A stretch of 64,000 bases of DNA from Helicobacter cinaedi CCUG 18818 = ATCC BAA-847 (lineage in GTDB: Bacteria > Campylobacterota > Campylobacteria > Campylobacterales > Helicobacteraceae). Where the stretch lies: contig NZ_DS990393.1 of the NCBI RefSeq assembly GCF_000155475.1, positions 323,799 to 387,798 on the forward strand. Reading direction: 5' to 3'. Within the stretch, counting starts at the first letter, position 1. Each line of letters starts with the position of its first letter. The notes beneath the pieces were generated by a model. It saw only the letters and a program-made list of their open reading frames with translations. It had not been told where the DNA came from and searched no databases. The position numbers and the translations under genes were made by a program. Below are positions 16,328 through 26,327 of the stretch, one piece after another.

Positions 16328-17574
16328 ACATCTACTTAAAGCCTATTTTTGCCTTATGTTTGTATGGAATCTTAAGTGTGAGTTTAGCTATACACGCCTT
16401 TGCCAAAAGCTATATTATCTCACCCCTGCCCTTGCCACAACAGGAGATTTTAAATATTAGCACGGAAAAATGTGGCACCTCTTGTTTACTGAATTACTTT
16501 GCTAAGGGAGAGTTTTTCTCTTTTGTTGCCTTTTTTGACCCTAGTATAGATAATACCGATCTTCGCTCTAAGCTCTCTTCAGTCCTTGGAGACTTAGGCA
16601 TTGCCGATCAAATGTTGCCACCGACACTGCAAGGCAGCGGGAAGATTAAACTCGCTCTTTTAATGCCTAAAAAAATCATAGGACGCTATTCTGCAAGTAG
16701 CATTGATACTATTTTAGCCTACCTTATGACGCGGGGCAATGACTTTGTGTTTGAGATTTTTGATAGCGGCGATGAAAGCAGATCAAATCTTAACAGCACT
16801 TACAAAAACATCGCAAAAGAAAATTATGATTTTGTCATTGCCATTCTCACACCAAAAGGAGCGCAAGAGTTTGCCACACTTGATATAAGTCTTCCCACCT
16901 ATGTGCCTACCATTAATAGAAAACAAATCAACATAGGCTCTTTGCCTAAAAATCTTATTTTTGGCGGAATTGATTATGAAGCACAAATTGAGCTTTTGCT
17001 TTCTATTGCTGGGAGCAAAAATATCATCGCTTATAACGATAAAAGCTTTATTGGTAAAACACTTGGTGGAATTTTAAAAAACAAAAGCAACCGCGTTGTC
17101 TTTGAAGAAGAAATAGATTCAGAATCTGCTAAAACCTTTATGCAAAAATTAAGCAAACACGATCGTCTAATTGCCAATAATGTTGTATTTTTTAATACCC
17201 CTCCAGCAAGGACGGGGCTTGTGGCTTCACAGCTGGGACTTGCCAAAAATAAGCCTGATAAATTTCTCTCCGTCCAAACAAACTTCCACCCACAGATTCT
17301 ATTGCTTATCCAAAAAGAAGATCGCAAGAATCTCTTTGTCGCTAATGTGATTAACAATCAAAATCCCAAACTTGTGGAATACACTTCGCTTCTAGGTGGT
17401 GATTTACGCTATGATTGGGTAAATTATGCCACTGCTGTGGGTGTGGAGCAGCTCATACTCGCTCAAATCAACCAAGGCAAACGCTTTTTTAATGAATGCG
17501 TGAAAGATGGGCAGGTTGAATACATTAATAGAATCTACAAAAGCGATGCAAAAAGCTTCTATGAATACCGATAA
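16324..17574 (+). CDS. Exported protein with periplasmic-binding-protein-like fold
   Basis: 416 residues with an N-terminal signal sequence (PIFALCLYGILSVSLAIHAFA). The body reads KIKLALLMPKKIIGRYSASSIDTILAYLMTRGN, then YDFVIAILTPKGAQEFA and alternating strands and helices such as LLLSIAGSKNIIAYNDKSF. This pattern resembles type I periplasmic-binding proteins, including LpoA/LppC and branched-chain amino-acid receptors. I cannot name a ligand. It is translationally coupled to the upstream gene (ATGA), and followed by the Cys-cluster and TPR genes as one run. Confidence 0.6.
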   Translation: MNIYLKPIFALCLYGILSVSLAIHAFAKSYIISPLPLPQQEILNISTEKCGTSCLLNYFAKGEFFSFVAFFDPSIDNTDLRSKLSSVLGDLGIADQMLPPTLQGSGKIKLALLMPKKIIGRYSASSIDTILAYLMTRGNDFVFEIFDSGDESRSNLNSTYKNIAKENYDFVIAILTPKGAQEFATLDISLPTYVPTINRKQINIGSLPKNLIFGGIDYEAQIELLLSIAGSKNIIAYNDKSFIGKTLGGILKNKSNRVVFEEEIDSESAKTFMQKLSKHDRLIANNVVFFNTPPARTGLVASQLGLAKNKPDKFLSVQTNFHPQILLLIQKEDRKNLFVANVINNQNPKLVEYTSLLGGDLRYDWVNYATAVGVEQLILAQINQGKRFFNECVKDGQVEYINRIYKSDAKSFYEYR

Positions 17575-17953
17575 AGATTATCCCTTTAGCTTTGAAAACT
17601 CCGCTTGTGAAAGCTGTGGAGGCAAGTGCTGTGTGGGGGATTCGGGCTATGTGTTTGTAGATATTAAAGAAATGCAAGAAATTGCCTCTTTTTTGGGATT
17701 TAGCTTTGAATCTTTTACCAAAACTTATGTAAGAAAAGTGGGTTATAGATTTTCCTTTATTGAAAAGCCCTATCAAAATGCTTTAGCTTGTGTGTTTTTT
17801 GATACAGATTCTAAACAATGTAGCATTTATGCCTATCGTCCAAAGCAATGTCGCACTTACCCATTTTGGGAAGCTCATAAGAATCTAAACAAGCAAGATT
17901 TACAAACTCTGTGCAATGAATGCAAAGGTATAAAAATAAAGGAATATGTATGA
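17561..17953 (+). CDS. YkgJ-family cysteine-cluster protein
   Basis: About 130 residues. The metal-binding pattern is clear: CESCGGKCC near the N-terminus, later CVFF, CSIYAYRPKQCRTYPFW and CNEC at the C-terminus, as in the UPF0153/YkgJ family (Zn or Fe binding, function unknown). ATGs at 17507, 17546 and 17561 are all possible and none has a strong ribosome-binding site. I chose 17561 for the smallest overlap (14 nt) with the upstream gene. The stop overlaps the start of the TPR gene. Confidence 0.8.
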   Translation: MNTDKDYPFSFENSACESCGGKCCVGDSGYVFVDIKEMQEIASFLGFSFESFTKTYVRKVGYRFSFIEKPYQNALACVFFDTDSKQCSIYAYRPKQCRTYPFWEAHKNLNKQDLQTLCNECKGIKIKEYV

Positions 17954-19239
17954 AAATTTTGCGTGTTTTTGCCCTATGTTTTATTATGATAGGCTCTTGT
18001 TATGGGGCATTTGATGAGGATAGCTATTTATTTGAAGCTATTGAATATGAAGCACAAAATCAATTTGACAAAGCAAGGGATTTATATCTTGTGCTGTATG
18101 AAGAGACTAAAAAACTAGAATATTTTAAAGAGGCAATTATTCTTTCTTCAACGCTGAATAATCCCCACGCTACGCTTGATTTTGCCAATGAGTATGTAGC
18201 AAAAGGTGGGCAGAAAGATCTTGTTATCCATAAGATTTTTTTAGATTCTTATCTTAAGCTAGGAATGACGCAAGAAGCATTGCAGGAAGCAAAGATTATT
18301 GCTAAGAGTGAAAATTCCGCCTTGCTTAATGATATTCTAGGCTCACTTTATGCCACATTAGGGGATTTTAAAAATGCCCTTATCCACTTTGAATCTGCAT
18401 ACAATGAGAGCAAAGCCCAAGATGTGCTACAAAAAATTGTCGCTGTGCATTTAAGTCAGTCTCAACAAGAAAAGGCTTTGAAGCTCCTTAACTCTCATAT
18501 TGAAAATTATGGCTGTTTTGGGAGTTTTTGTAAATTTAGCATTGAAGTGTATGGGAAATTTAATCAAATTGCTAAGATTGAAAATATTTTTGAAAAGTCC
18601 TTTCAAGCCCAGCCCAACATTGAAAATGCTCAAAATCTCATTCTTATTTACGCCCACCAAAAGAAATTCAAACAAGCCTCGCAAATTGCCACGCAATTCC
18701 CCTTTAAGCCAGAGATTCTCCTAGAGCTTTATATCGCACAACAAGATTATAAAAATGCTGCCAAACAAGCAAAATATGCCTATGATGAAAATAAAAATCC
18801 CTATTTTCTAGCCTTAGAGCAGATTTATACCTTTGAATCTAGCAATAAAAAAGATAAAAAAGCCATAGCAAATATTGCTCAAAATCTCAAAAATGCCATA
18901 AACCTTATGCAAATGCCCGATACAAACACGCCAAAAGATGAACGGATTGATAGTGCTTTGCAAAACTCGCAAAATACCGAGCTAGGCTTTTTGTTTAATT
19001 TTTTGGGCTATTTGATGATTGATTATGAGCTGAATGTCAAAGAGGGCGTAGAGTATGTGAAAAAAGCCCTTGAAATCTCCCCTCGCAACCCAGCGTATTT
19101 AGATTCTCTAGCGTGGGGATATTACAAGCTTAAAGACTGCAAAAACGCCAAAGAAACTTTTAAGCTTATCCCACAAGAAGAGATTAAAAAAGAGCAGGAA
19201 CTCATAGAGCATAAAGCGTTTATTGATAAATGCTTTTAA
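17950..19239 (+). CDS. Exported TPR-repeat protein
   Basis: 429 residues from the ATG at 17950, which overlaps the upstream stop (ATGA). The N-terminus is a signal sequence (VFALCFIMIGSCYG) with a lipobox-like IGSC, so it may be a lipoprotein. TPR-like units run through the body: EAQNQFDKARDLYLVLYEE, LGDFKNALIHFESAYNE, QQDYKNAAKQAKYAYDE, and a last pair EGVEYVKKALEISPRNPAYL and AWGYYKLKDCKNAKETF. The binding partner is unknown. It is the last gene of the run from 14940 and converges with the helicase, 4 nt apart. Confidence 0.78.
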   Translation: MKILRVFALCFIMIGSCYGAFDEDSYLFEAIEYEAQNQFDKARDLYLVLYEETKKLEYFKEAIILSSTLNNPHATLDFANEYVAKGGQKDLVIHKIFLDSYLKLGMTQEALQEAKIIAKSENSALLNDILGSLYATLGDFKNALIHFESAYNESKAQDVLQKIVAVHLSQSQQEKALKLLNSHIENYGCFGSFCKFSIEVYGKFNQIAKIENIFEKSFQAQPNIENAQNLILIYAHQKKFKQASQIATQFPFKPEILLELYIAQQDYKNAAKQAKYAYDENKNPYFLALEQIYTFESSNKKDKKAIANIAQNLKNAINLMQMPDTNTPKDERIDSALQNSQNTELGFLFNFLGYLMIDYELNVKEGVEYVKKALEISPRNPAYLDSLAWGYYKLKDCKNAKETFKLIPQEEIKKEQELIEHKAFIDKCF

Positions 19240-19243
19240 TCGC

Positions 19244-21274
19244 TTAAACCACACTATCTTTGCTTAACAATTCGCCCTCGTATAAAAAGATTGATGGGGC
19301 ATAGTCGATGTTTTTCATATTATCCTTTTTAGCAAAGGATAATATAAGATTTTCTTTTGCACGCGTGATGGCTACATAAAAGAGCCGTCGCTCCTCTTCT
19401 ATGCTTCCGCCCTTGCTTATGAGTTTGCGATTTGGAAATCGCCCATCCATTAAATCCACCACATACACATTTTGAAACTCTAGCCCCTTACTTGCGTGAA
19501 TGCTTAATAGATTTACCCCACTACCCTCACTTGCTTCACTTGAGCCTAGAATCATCGCGTTTAAAAACTTCCCCAAATCATTGTGATTTTTTGCCAAATC
19601 AAGCAAAAGGCTGCATTTGCGTTTGATAGATTCTAAAGCCTGCTCAAGCCTTGCAGAATCTATACTGCCCTCTTTTGTCTTAGAGCGATTTTTAGCTAGA
19701 TTTTGCATAATGTCAGTAAAAAACTTCGCATTTACAATTCGCTCAATCAGCCTTTTTGGCTCTTTAATATGCCTTATAGAATCTAGCATTTCATAAAAAT
19801 CACTTAAAAATATCGCCCCCTCTTTTTGAATCTTTGGGTGTTGCAAAAGCGGGTGTGAAGCAAAGCCCCCTATAATATATTCATTAAACCTACCTTGAGA
19901 TTCTAAAGCAAAAAAATCATCAAAAAGTCCAAGCTGTGTATTTTTTGCCCTTTGCTGATAGGCTTTTACATCACTCTTTGGCGAAAACATACCCCTATGG
20001 CAATCCCCCTCACCTAAGATAAACAACGCCTCATAAATATCCTTAGCAATGCTATTGCCTATGCCTTTGCCATAGCTCAGCGTATGAATATGTGCCATCA
20101 TATCGCGTGGATTATGCGTAAGGGAGCAAATATCAAGTATCAGGCTCACTTCCTTTGTGTCAAAAAAGCTCACACTCCCCTTGCGTTTTGAAGGGATATT
20201 TAGCTCTCGCAAACTCGCCTCAATCCCATCGGCACTTGAATTATTGCGAAAAATAATAGCGGTATTTTCATAAGATATGTTGCTTAAAGCTATGCGTTTG
20301 GCAATGCCCTGATACTGCAAAAACAGCTCATCATACCACACAAGCTTTGGTGGGGCAAACTCACCTTGTTTAATCACTTCTAGCCTTTTGGGATATACCC
20401 GTTCATTTTTCTCTATCACTTTATTAGCAAGTTCAAGGATATGCTTACTTGAGCGGTAATTTTTGCTTAAAGTAAAAACTTTTGAATCTGCATACTTTTC
20501 CCCAAAGCCGCTGATTATGCTAATATCCGCCCCATTAAACGCATAAATGCTTTGGTCATAATCCCCCACGCAAAATAAACTTTGGGGTCTAAGTGCATCA
20601 AGGATAGAATCTTGCAGTGGATTAGTGTCTTGATACTCATCGCATAGCACTTCCATAAATGGCGGTGAGCTAAGCTCTAGCAAAGATTCACGATACAATA
20701 AAAGCAAGTCATTGTAATCCGCATAATGATGTGTGTGCTTTAATGCCTTGAACTCTTCCATTACATCTTCATAAATAGCAATATATGGCTCTTGCTGCGG
20801 ATTCCTATCTACTATCCACGCCCCAAAGCCACCTTTATACGCAGCATTGACAAAAAGCGAATAGATTTCATATAAATACTGTGCGGAATAGGGCTTAATG
20901 GAATCTTGGCTAAAAACGCGTTTTTCATACAGACTTTTAAAGAGCATTTGCAATTCTTTAGGCTGTTTAAGATGGATATTTTTCATCTGTCGCAAATAGC
21001 GATACGCCACGGCGTGAAATGTGCCAGATTCTATCTCTTTAGCAAGGCTAGAGCCAAAGATTTTCCCCACTCGCTCAATCATCTCACTACTTGCTTTGTT
21101 TGTAAAGGTAAGCAATAAAATATCTTTAGGCTTAAAGCCCTGCTGCAAAAGATAGGCTATACGCCCCACAATCGTGGAAGTCTTGCCCGTCCCAGCCGAA
21201 GCGATAATAAGATTATGTCCGCTTGGAGCAGTAGCGGCGGCTAACTGCTCGGCGTTAAGGTTGGAGAGTGGCAT
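19244..21274 (-). CDS. UvrD/Rep/PcrA-family superfamily 1 DNA helicase
   Basis: 676 residues with the SF1A motif set in order: Q-motif NAEQLAA, Walker A ASAGTGKTS (25-33), LLTFTNKASSEM, DEYQDTNPLQ (motif II), GDYDQSIYAFNGA (III), NYRSS (IV), LLSIHASKGLEFQNVYV (V) and RRLFYVAITRAKENL (VI). A 3'-5' translocase for repair or replication restart. It lacks the long C-terminal extension of E. coli UvrD. The start overlaps the fliW stop by 1 nt, an odd partner functionally. Confidence 0.92.
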   Translation of the reverse strand: MPLSNLNAEQLAAATAPSGHNLIIASAGTGKTSTIVGRIAYLLQQGFKPKDILLLTFTNKASSEMIERVGKIFGSSLAKEIESGTFHAVAYRYLRQMKNIHLKQPKELQMLFKSLYEKRVFSQDSIKPYSAQYLYEIYSLFVNAAYKGGFGAWIVDRNPQQEPYIAIYEDVMEEFKALKHTHHYADYNDLLLLYRESLLELSSPPFMEVLCDEYQDTNPLQDSILDALRPQSLFCVGDYDQSIYAFNGADISIISGFGEKYADSKVFTLSKNYRSSKHILELANKVIEKNERVYPKRLEVIKQGEFAPPKLVWYDELFLQYQGIAKRIALSNISYENTAIIFRNNSSADGIEASLRELNIPSKRKGSVSFFDTKEVSLILDICSLTHNPRDMMAHIHTLSYGKGIGNSIAKDIYEALFILGEGDCHRGMFSPKSDVKAYQQRAKNTQLGLFDDFFALESQGRFNEYIIGGFASHPLLQHPKIQKEGAIFLSDFYEMLDSIRHIKEPKRLIERIVNAKFFTDIMQNLAKNRSKTKEGSIDSARLEQALESIKRKCSLLLDLAKNHNDLGKFLNAMILGSSEASEGSGVNLLSIHASKGLEFQNVYVVDLMDGRFPNRKLISKGGSIEEERRLFYVAITRAKENLILSFAKKDNMKNIDYAPSIFLYEGELLSKDSVV

Positions 21275-21696
21275 TATTTGCTAAGTGTTTGTAGAATCTC
21301 AGGAGATAAAAACTCTTTTAAAGGTTGGACTTTGCTAAATTGCGGATATTCAGCCACAGGCAAAGTTGTAACCTGCAAACAAGAAGCATTGCTTGGATTA
21401 AACACAAAAGGTGCCATAAGATTCACAATGGAGTTTGCAATAGGCTTTTGCACCACCACTACACAAAATACAAGCACCTTATCGCCCCTTGTCTCATCTA
21501 AATCAAGGAGCTTTTCATCAGCGGTTGGAATAGTGAAGTTGTATTCGCAAAGTGAAAAGGGATTTACAAGCGTGATTTCAAAAGGACGCGTTCCATCAAG
21601 TGAGTGGAGCTTGCTAAAAGTCTCATCTATCTGCTCTAGCTCCACCTTTGTAACATCATCAAAGCCCAAAATTGGCATCTTTAGCTCATAAGTCAT
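21274..21696 (-). CDS. fliW: Flagellar assembly factor FliW
   Basis: FliW binds flagellin and, when free, the translation regulator CsrA, coupling flagellin export to its synthesis. 140 residues from the ATG at 21696. A GGAGG lies 7 nt upstream, and an upstream in-frame ATG at 21708 overlaps that element and is rejected. Family features are YELKMPILGFDDVTKVELEQ near the N-terminus and the conserved block DKVLVFCVVVVQKPI and NLMAPFVFN. H. pylori carries two FliW paralogues as I recall; this window shows one. Confidence 0.9.
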   Translation of the reverse strand: MTYELKMPILGFDDVTKVELEQIDETFSKLHSLDGTRPFEITLVNPFSLCEYNFTIPTADEKLLDLDETRGDKVLVFCVVVVQKPIANSIVNLMAPFVFNPSNASCLQVTTLPVAEYPQFSKVQPLKEFLSPEILQTLSK

Positions 21697-21727
21697 TTTT
21701 ACCTCCATTTGTTTTTAGCAATTTGGT

Positions 21728-21735
21728 ATTATAAT
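21728..21735. promoter_or_regulatory. Overlapping divergent -10 boxes between fliW and valS
   Basis: The palindrome-like ATTATAAT gives TATAAT on the plus strand (21730-21735) and TATAAT on the minus strand (21733-21728). It is centred in the 75-bp gap between divergent genes, 37 nt from the valS start and 32 nt from the fliW start. It probably serves both. Confidence 0.45.
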
Positions 21736-21771
21736 ACACCTAAAGCAAATTAAATACCACAAAGGCATTTT

Positions 21772-24483
21772 ATGGAGAATACGACACAGGAAAAAAAGGG
21801 CTACAATTCCAAAGATATAGAATCTAGATTCTATAATATTTGTCAATCTCGGGGATATTTTGAAATTGATGGGAACAAACATATTCAAAATGGAGAAAAG
21901 TTTTGTATTATGATGCCCCCACCTAATGTTACAGGTGTTTTACACATAGGACACGCACTCACTTTTACATTGCAGGATATTATCACGCGTTTTAAAAGAA
22001 TGGACGGATTTAAAACGCTCTATCAACCCGGACTTGATCACGCAGGGATTGCCACGCAAAATGTCGTTCAAAAACAACTCGCACAAGAAGGCATAAGCAA
22101 AGAATCTTTAGGTAGAGAAGCCTTTATTAAAAAAGTGTGGGAGTGGAAAGAGCAAAGCGGGGGCGCAATCCTTAATCAAATGCGTCATCTAGGCATCACT
22201 CCGGCGTGGTCGCGTCTAAGATTCACAATGGATAAGGGCTTGCAAAATGCGGTTAAAAAAGCTTTCGTGCAGTGGTACAATCAAGGCTTAATCGTGCAGG
22301 ATAACTATATGATTAATTGGTGTGTCAATGATGGTGCGTTATCTGACATTGAAGTGGAATACGAGCAGAATCTTGGCAAACTCTACTATCTACGCTATCC
22401 CATAAAGAATAGCACACAAGCCCTTATTGTCGCTACTACGCGTCCAGAGACATTTTTTGGCGATAGTGCGGTGATGGTAAATCCAAGCGATGAGCGATAC
22501 AAGGATTGTATCGGTAAAAGCGTGATTTTGCCGCTTTTAAATAGGGAGATTCCCATTATTGCGGATTTAGCGGTGGATATGGAGTTTGGCACGGGCTGTG
22601 TGAAAGTAACTCCCGCTCACGATGTCAATGACTATGAGGTAGGCAAACGCCATAATTTAGAATCTATTACCATTTTTGATGAAAAAGGTATTTTAAATGC
22701 CTATACTGGGGAGTTTGAAGGGCAGGAAAGACTAGAAGCACGAGAGAGCATTGTCAAAAAGCTAGAATCGCTTGGCTTTGTTGAAAAGATTGAAGATTAT
22801 ACAAATCAGGTTGGCAAATGCTATCGCTGTGGCAGTATTGTAGAGCCTTACATCTCAAAGCAATGGTTTGTCAAAAAAGAAGTCGCACAAGAGGCTATTA
22901 AAAAAGTCAATGCGGGAGGGCTAAAGTTTTTCCCAAATCAATGGCTGAATAATTATAATGCGTGGATGAGAGAGCTGAAAGATTGGTGTATTTCACGCCA
23001 ACTTTGGTGGGGGCATAGAATCCCCGTGTGGTATTGTGAATGCGGAGAAAAGATTGCGTGTGAGAGCGATAATCCCACCTGCCCCAAATGCAATGCACTC
23101 ATCACAAAGCAAGATGAAGATGTGCTTGATACTTGGTTTAGCTCGGGGCTTTGGGCATTTAGCACACTTGGCTGGGGCAACATACAAGAAAGCAAAGATG
23201 ATGAAAATACAGAATCTGCCAAATCTGCTGAATCTGCCCTTTTCACAGATTCTGATTTAAGCGATTTTTATCCTAATTCTTTGCTGATTACAGGCTTTGA
23301 TATTTTATTTTTCTGGGTGGCTAGAATGCTTCTAAGTGGCGAATCTTTGCTAGGCTCCCTGCCCTTTAAAGATGTCTATCTTCACGCATTGGTGCGAGAT
23401 GAAAAGGGGCAGAAAATGAGTAAAAGTAAGGGCAATGTCATTGATCCTTTAGAGATGATAAGCACTTATGGGGCGGATACTTTGCGTTTTACTCTAGCGA
23501 TTTTATGCGCTCAAGGGCGAGATGTGAAGCTCTCCACTCAAAGCTGTGAGATTTCTAAAAATTTTATAAATAAACTCTACAACGCCACGCAGTTTTTAAA
23601 ACTGTATGCCTCCCAACAAGATGAGATTCAAAATAAAACCTTTAAAGCTTTTAAAAATCTTAGTGAGATAGAGATACAAACTCCACTTGGTCAGTATATG
23701 TTTGTGCGTTTGCAAGTGGCGATTAATGAAGTGCGTCAGGCTTTAGAATCTTATCGCTTCAATGATGGAGCGAGTATTTTATATCGCTTTTTGTGGGGGG
23801 AATTTTGCGATTGGGGGATTGAACTTGCAAAGGCAAGTAAAGATTCTGTCTATGAGCTTGGAGCGATTTTTAAAACTGCGTTGCTACTCTTGCACCCTTA
23901 TATGCCTTTTGTTACCGATTGGCTATGGCATAGCTTGAATGGCAGTGAGATAGAATCCGCAGATTCTATTATGATAGCCCCTTATCCAAAGGCAGAGAAT
24001 GTGAGTGAAGAGCTATCCGCCATAGAGCAAACTTTTAAAGTGATTGAAGATGTGATTATTTCAATCCGCCGATTAAAAGCAATGCTTGAGCTTGGCAATG
24101 CAAATGTGGAACAAGTATTTGTTAAGCTTAATATAAGTGTAGATGAAAATATGCTTAAACTTTTTGTAGAAAAACTTGCTAAGGTTACAAACTTACAAAT
24201 CGTTAAAGATAAACAAATGGGCTGTGTGTGCGATGTCAGCGATTTGAGTGAGAGCTATATAAATCTTCAAGGCATTGATTTAAGTGCCATTCTCACGCGT
24301 TTAAACAATCAAAAAGCAAAGCTTGAAAAAGAGATAGTCAAACTGCAAGGAATGTTAGGCAATGAAAATTTTATCAAAAATGCCCCAAAAGCGGTGCTAG
24401 AGCAAAATACACAAGCCCTTGAACTCGCACAAGAAAAGTATGCTAAGATTCAAAACGAGCTTAAAACGCTCACGCAATCCTAA
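21772..24483 (+). CDS. valS: Valyl-tRNA synthetase
   Basis: Charges tRNA-Val (one such tRNA is at 5119). 903 residues with PPPNVTGVLHIGHAL (HIGH at 58-61), the editing domain with TTRPETFFGDSAV and GTGCVKVTPAHD, a zinc-ribbon-like CYRCGS...CECGEK...CPKC segment, KMSKSKGN (548-552), and a C-terminal coiled coil from about residue 840 (LNNQKAKLEKEIVKLQGML). All catalytic motifs are intact. Residues near 480-500 include a Glu/Ser-rich insertion (ESKDDENTESAKSAESAL) not typical of the family. Confidence 0.97.
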   Translation: MENTTQEKKGYNSKDIESRFYNICQSRGYFEIDGNKHIQNGEKFCIMMPPPNVTGVLHIGHALTFTLQDIITRFKRMDGFKTLYQPGLDHAGIATQNVVQKQLAQEGISKESLGREAFIKKVWEWKEQSGGAILNQMRHLGITPAWSRLRFTMDKGLQNAVKKAFVQWYNQGLIVQDNYMINWCVNDGALSDIEVEYEQNLGKLYYLRYPIKNSTQALIVATTRPETFFGDSAVMVNPSDERYKDCIGKSVILPLLNREIPIIADLAVDMEFGTGCVKVTPAHDVNDYEVGKRHNLESITIFDEKGILNAYTGEFEGQERLEARESIVKKLESLGFVEKIEDYTNQVGKCYRCGSIVEPYISKQWFVKKEVAQEAIKKVNAGGLKFFPNQWLNNYNAWMRELKDWCISRQLWWGHRIPVWYCECGEKIACESDNPTCPKCNALITKQDEDVLDTWFSSGLWAFSTLGWGNIQESKDDENTESAKSAESALFTDSDLSDFYPNSLLITGFDILFFWVARMLLSGESLLGSLPFKDVYLHALVRDEKGQKMSKSKGNVIDPLEMISTYGADTLRFTLAILCAQGRDVKLSTQSCEISKNFINKLYNATQFLKLYASQQDEIQNKTFKAFKNLSEIEIQTPLGQYMFVRLQVAINEVRQALESYRFNDGASILYRFLWGEFCDWGIELAKASKDSVYELGAIFKTALLLLHPYMPFVTDWLWHSLNGSEIESADSIMIAPYPKAENVSEELSAIEQTFKVIEDVIISIRRLKAMLELGNANVEQVFVKLNISVDENMLKLFVEKLAKVTNLQIVKDKQMGCVCDVSDLSESYINLQGIDLSAILTRLNNQKAKLEKEIVKLQGMLGNENFIKNAPKAVLEQNTQALELAQEKYAKIQNELKTLTQS

Positions 24484-24509
24484 ACACAAATCACAAAAAG
24501 GAGAGTAAG

Positions 24510-25202
24510 ATGAAATTTTTTAGAGTGAAAAACGCTATTTTAGCGGTATGTTGCCTAGCGTTGATAGGTTGTGGAGATTCAGATTCTAATTCCACAGAAT
24601 CTAAGCAAAGCAGCTATTACACACAGCTTGTGGAGGTTATGCCTGTGGTTAGCTCACTTGAAAGTGCCAAGCTAAAGGGTGATGAAAATAAAGCTAAAGA
24701 AGCCCAAAACAAACTCCAAACGCTGAGTATAGATGAAAAGCTAAGCCAAGATGCGACAGCTATTCTTCAACGCGCGGGGCAAAATGGCTATACCATTATC
24801 CTGCCTGATGAGTTAGCACAAGATATGGAATCTTATACGATTATAGCTACTCTGCCGCGTGGCGTGTATAATCTAGGGCTTATCCCTAATGCTAAACATT
24901 TTGAGTTTGCTTTAAGTCCAAGCTTAAATGACAATGGCAGCGAGTGGAATTGGGAGGCTGATTCTCTCTCTCGCAAACAAGATGAGTTTATAGCCCTGCT
25001 TGGAAAAGATAAGGATTCTAAAATCGTATTTTATGATAGTGGGGAGTATGGACTTTCGCCTATGGGAAGTGCGGTTATAGGGATTATGTGGGCTAAGAAG
25101 TTAGGGTATAATAATGTCTATTATCTTGTTGGTGGATTTAACGCGTGGAAAGATTTAAAACTACCCATCAGCACGGAAGCACCGCATTGCTGTCAAATGT
25201 AA
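24510..25202 (+). CDS. Rhodanese-like lipoprotein without the active-site Cys
   Basis: 230 residues with a lipoprotein signal ending LALIGC. Residues about 90-225 read as a rhodanese domain (GVYNLGLIPNAKHFEF, then KIVFYDSGEYGLSPMGSAVIG, then GYNNVYYLVGGFNAWKD). The position normally held by catalytic Cys is Asp or Ser in YDSGEYG, so sulfur transfer is unlikely and a binding role is more probable. A Lys/Gln-rich helical segment precedes the domain. The 3' end overlaps the possible start region of the MBL hydrolase gene. GGAGAG lies before the start. Confidence 0.78.
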   Translation: MKFFRVKNAILAVCCLALIGCGDSDSNSTESKQSSYYTQLVEVMPVVSSLESAKLKGDENKAKEAQNKLQTLSIDEKLSQDATAILQRAGQNGYTIILPDELAQDMESYTIIATLPRGVYNLGLIPNAKHFEFALSPSLNDNGSEWNWEADSLSRKQDEFIALLGKDKDSKIVFYDSGEYGLSPMGSAVIGIMWAKKLGYNNVYYLVGGFNAWKDLKLPISTEAPHCCQM

Positions 25203-25225
25203 GAATCTGCATAATTTTTGTGATT

Positions 25226-26320
25226 ATGACCTGCTATGCCACTTGTGGAATTTCTCAAGATTCTAAAAATCTTGCAAAAGGCTCTAGCCCGGATACTGAA
25301 GAAATGCAAAGATTTTCTTCAGTGCCAAATTTTGAATGGAGAGAAGATAAAAATGGCATTAAAAAGGGCTATTTTACAAATCTTAATCCACGCACGAAGC
25401 ACATTAAACGCGCAGCGTGGTGGGAAGTGGCAAGATTCTATCTTTTTAAGCCTAAAAATGCTAAACCCAAACACCCATTGCCATTTGTTAAAACAAATCT
25501 CAAAACACTTCATACACAGAATCCTGCTATTGTGTGGTTTGGACATTCTTCATTTATGCTAGAAATGCAGGGCTTTAAGATTCTTGTTGATCCTGTGTTT
25601 AGCAATTACGCCTCGCCTTATTCTTGGATTAATCGTGCTTTTACTTCTCATATCCATTTGGGCAAGGAGGATTTTGATAGCATTGATGTGCTTGTGATTA
25701 CCCACGATCATTATGATCATTTGGACTATCCCACCATCATTGCCTTAAAAGATAAGGTAAAGCAATTTGTCGTGCCACTTGGCGTTGGCTCTCATCTACG
25801 ATTTTGGAGTGTGGATTCTCAAAAAATCACAGAATTACAATGGTGGCAAAGCCTAAAACTTGCTCCTTCCATTATTATCACTTCTACGCCCTCGCAACAC
25901 AGCTCAGGACGCACAATAGAATGGGACAGGACACTTTGGAGTTCATATATGCTAGAAATGGCTGGAGTAAAAATATTTTTAAGCGGTGATGGGGGCTATT
26001 ATACGCATTTTAAGGAGATTGGAGAAAAGTTTGGCAGAATTGATGTAGCGATTTTAGAAAATGGGCAATACAATGAAGCGTGGCGATTTTCACACTCTTT
26101 TACAAATGAGGTGCTACAAGTCGCTGTTGATTTAAAGGCAAAAATGATTATCCCCATTCACTATGGACGCTTTGTCTCTGGCTCTCACGCGTGGAATGAG
26201 CCACTCAAAAATCTCATTGCCTTATGCGATGGGGCAAATATCCCTATCAGTGTGCCTATGCTTGGCGAAGTGTATGAGTTCACCACTCCACCTAAACGCG
26301 AGGTATGGTGGGATTTTTAA
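25226..26320 (+). CDS. MBL-fold metal-dependent hydrolase, NAPE-PLD/UlaG-like
   Basis: About 365 residues with the metallo-beta-lactamase motif THDHYDHLDYP, preceded by WFGHSSFMLEMQGFKILVDP (the family's first strand pair) and followed by SGDGGYYTHF and IPIHYGRF. Similar proteins include UlaG-like lactonases and NAPE-phospholipase-D-like hydrolases; the substrate here is unknown. The start is uncertain: an in-frame ATG at 25145 would overlap the upstream gene by 58 nt and place a hydrophobic stretch near the N-terminus as a signal sequence. It ends 8 nt from the convergent perR-like gene. Confidence 0.82.
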   Translation: MTCYATCGISQDSKNLAKGSSPDTEEMQRFSSVPNFEWREDKNGIKKGYFTNLNPRTKHIKRAAWWEVARFYLFKPKNAKPKHPLPFVKTNLKTLHTQNPAIVWFGHSSFMLEMQGFKILVDPVFSNYASPYSWINRAFTSHIHLGKEDFDSIDVLVITHDHYDHLDYPTIIALKDKVKQFVVPLGVGSHLRFWSVDSQKITELQWWQSLKLAPSIIITSTPSQHSSGRTIEWDRTLWSSYMLEMAGVKIFLSGDGGYYTHFKEIGEKFGRIDVAILENGQYNEAWRFSHSFTNEVLQVAVDLKAKMIIPIHYGRFVSGSHAWNEPLKNLIALCDGANIPISVPMLGEVYEFTTPPKREVWWDF

Positions 26321-26327
26321 GATTTTG

